Of a DNA stretch of 38,775 nucleotides, positions 37,410-38,775 are shown piece by piece (the first letter of the stretch is position 1; each line of letters opens with the position of its first letter). The stretch covers positions 1 to 38,775 of the forward strand of contig JAJDUR010000064.1 in the NCBI GenBank assembly GCA_022826585.1, written 5' to 3'. This stretch comes from Dehalococcoidia bacterium (GTDB lineage Bacteria > Chloroflexota > Dehalococcoidia > Tepidiformales > Tepidiformaceae). A program made the translations under genes and the position numbers. Under the pieces are notes generated by a model, which made no database searches, was not told the origin of the DNA, and was given only the letters and a program-made list of their open reading frames with translations.

Positions 37410-38775
37410 GTCTCGCTGGCGATCGGCGCGTCGACCCCGGCCTCAGCCGCAACCGGCCGCGCGGCAACGTGGGCGTGCTGCGGATCGCCGTGGTCGTGCT
37501 CTTCGTCGTCCTCGGGGTGCGGCTGGCGCAGATGCAGCTCGTCGACGGCGCGGACTACGCCGCGCGCTCGGAGCTCAATCGCATCGTCGTCGAGAGCGTT
37601 AGCCCCACCCGGGGGTTGATCTACGACCGCAAGGGGCAGGCGCTCGTGACAAACAGCGGCTCCTTCGCCGCCATGATCACCCCCGGCTTCCTGCCCGAGA
37701 GCCCAACCGATCGCTACCGCCTTTACCTCTACCTCGAGGACCTGCTCGGCGTCCCCGCTCTCCAGATCGAGGAGACCGTGAACACCGCCGAAGAGCGCGG
37801 CCAGCGCGACCTGCCCATCCCCATAGCTCGCGCCCTCGACCGGCCCGTCGCCCTCATGCTGCAGCAAGTCGCCGCCGACCTTCCCGGCGTCACCCTCTCC
37901 GTCGAGCCCCGCCGCGTCTATCCCGGCGGCCCCGAGTTCAGCCACATCCTCGGGTACGTGGGGCCGCAGTCGCCCGAGGAGTGGCGCGTCCTCCAGGAGG
38001 ACGGCTACGCCTTCAACGAAGTCGTCGGCAAGGTGGGCGTCGAGGCGCGCTACGAGGCCCTCCTTCGAGGTATCCCCGGTCTGGCGATTAGGGAAGTCGA
38101 TGCCCTGGGCGACCTCGTCACCACTATTGAGAGCACCGAGCCGGACGGTGGCCAGAGCGTCCTCCTCTCCATCGACTCGGACCTGCAGCGCTACGTGTAC
38201 GAACTGCTCACCAACACCATGGGCGAGGCCACCACCGCCGCCGCCGTCGTGATGAGCCCCGTCACCGGCGAGGTCTACGCCATCGTCTCGGTGCCTACGT
38301 ACGACAACAACATTTTCTCCCTCCCCGATCCCGGCGAGGAGTACCAGCGGCTGCTGGAAGACCCTCGCATCCCCCTGCTGCACCAGGCCCTCAGCCCGGT
38401 TGCTCCCGGCTCCACCTTCAAGATCATCACCGCCGCCGCCGCCCTCCAGGAAGGCAACGTCACCCGCTACACGAGCCGCAACGTCGACAGCACGGTGCTC
38501 GAGTTCATCGGCGAGGACGGCCAGCCCTACTACTTCTACGACTGGCGTGTCCACGGGGAGCTGGACCTCATCGGGGCCATCTCCTGGTCCTCCAACATCT
38601 ACTTCTACATGGCCTCCTGCGGCATTCCCCAGGAAGGCATCGCGGGACTGGGGGCGAATACGGAGCAGTCGGCCATCGTCCTCGGCTACTACGCCCGCAG
38701 CTTCGGGCTTGGCCAGGTCACCGGCCTCGACATCGCCAGCACCGAGTCCTCCGGTGTCATCCCCAGCCCCGAGTG
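37406..38775 (+). CDS. mrdA: Penicillin-binding protein 2 (class B transpeptidase), 3' end outside window
   Basis: The frame from ATG 37406 (overlapping the mreD TGA, ATGA) is open to the window end, giving about 456 residues. PBP2 cross-links peptidoglycan during elongation with RodA. A transmembrane helix lies near residues 25-45 (VGVLRIAVVVLFVVLGVRLAQ), followed by the pedestal domain with SPTRGLIYDRKGQALVTNSG and GKVGVEARYEALLRG. The catalytic SxxK is Ser336-Lys339 in APGSTFKII, and the SxN motif is Ser395-Asn397 (SSN). The KTG motif would lie beyond the window. A clear member of the rod operon. Confidence 0.93.
   Translation, partial: MSLAGDRRVDPGLSRNRPRGNVGVLRIAVVVLFVVLGVRLAQMQLVDGADYAARSELNRIVVESVSPTRGLIYDRKGQALVTNSGSFAAMITPGFLPESPTDRYRLYLYLEDLLGVPALQIEETVNTAEERGQRDLPIPIARALDRPVALMLQQVAADLPGVTLSVEPRRVYPGGPEFSHILGYVGPQSPEEWRVLQEDGYAFNEVVGKVGVEARYEALLRGIPGLAIREVDALGDLVTTIESTEPDGGQSVLLSIDSDLQRYVYELLTNTMGEATTAAAVVMSPVTGEVYAIVSVPTYDNNIFSLPDPGEEYQRLLEDPRIPLLHQALSPVAPGSTFKIITAAAALQEGNVTRYTSRNVDSTVLEFIGEDGQPYYFYDWRVHGELDLIGAISWSSNIYFYMASCGIPQEGIAGLGANTEQSAIVLGYYARSFGLGQVTGLDIASTESSGVIPSPE

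Overview
The window is chromosomal DNA of a very G+C-rich bacterium (roughly 70% by eye, with strong G/C bias at third codon positions). Genes are tightly packed and no stretch over about 190 bases lacks a gene. I see no rRNA, tRNA, CRISPR array, insertion sequence or phage. Several traits would fit a Chloroflexota lineage such as the Dehalococcoidia/Tepidiformia group: a lipoprotein with a Pro/Thr/Glu-rich linker, RecG with a long N-terminal extension, short IF-2, and an apparently large share of leaderless genes. This assignment is inference from protein character, not from a marker search.

Layout. 1-3063: end of a DegV-family gene, then recG. 3067-3831 (minus): an AlkD-like glycosylase. 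3895-4962: an amino-acid dehydrogenase of the Leu/Val/Phe/Glu type. 5068-9989: the transcription/translation cluster nusA-rnpM(ylxR)-infB-rbfA-truB, preceded by a possible attenuator. 9986-10765 (minus): an inositol-monophosphatase/histidinol-phosphatase gene interrupted by one in-frame UAG. 10878-14110: a first 2-oxoacid dehydrogenase set (E1 alpha, E1 beta, E2). 14107-16957 (minus): GNAT acetyltransferase, an orphan Mg-chelatase/MoxR-like ATPase, and a SRAP (HMCES/YedK) protein. 17063-20311: a second E1 alpha/E1 beta/E2 set of branched-chain type. 20314-23113 (minus): a 5'-3' exonuclease, an NTF2/SnoaL-like protein and an MFS transporter. 23259-27629: an orphan branched-chain-amino-acid-type binding lipoprotein and uvrA. 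27700-28381: a RelE/HigB-HigA-like toxin-antitoxin pair of lower G+C. 28378-31640 (minus): hisH-hisA-hisF-hisI plus a RibD-C-type reductase. 31731-34040: ligA with an extra helix-hairpin-helix module. 34075-34887: a methyltransferase. 34984-38775: mreB-mreC-mreD and the start of PBP2 (mrdA), the rod-shape operon, cut by the window end.

How the genes fit together. Three themes recur: gene expression (nusA to truB), central carbon and amino-acid metabolism (amino-acid dehydrogenase, two E1/E2 sets without E3, his genes), and DNA repair (recG, alkD-like, SRAP, flap exonuclease, uvrA, ligA). The amino-acid dehydrogenase and the second, BCKDH-like E1/E2 set could act in sequence on branched-chain amino acids, although they are not in one operon.

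The most notable signals are a tandemly repeated HhH segment in LigA, a promoter followed at once by a terminator-like hairpin directly before the SD-less nusA start, the single UAG in an otherwise intact phosphatase, many start codons lying 6-10 nt after a TANNNT -10 element (probable leaderless mRNAs), and an AAA+ ATPase lacking its usual VWA partner.
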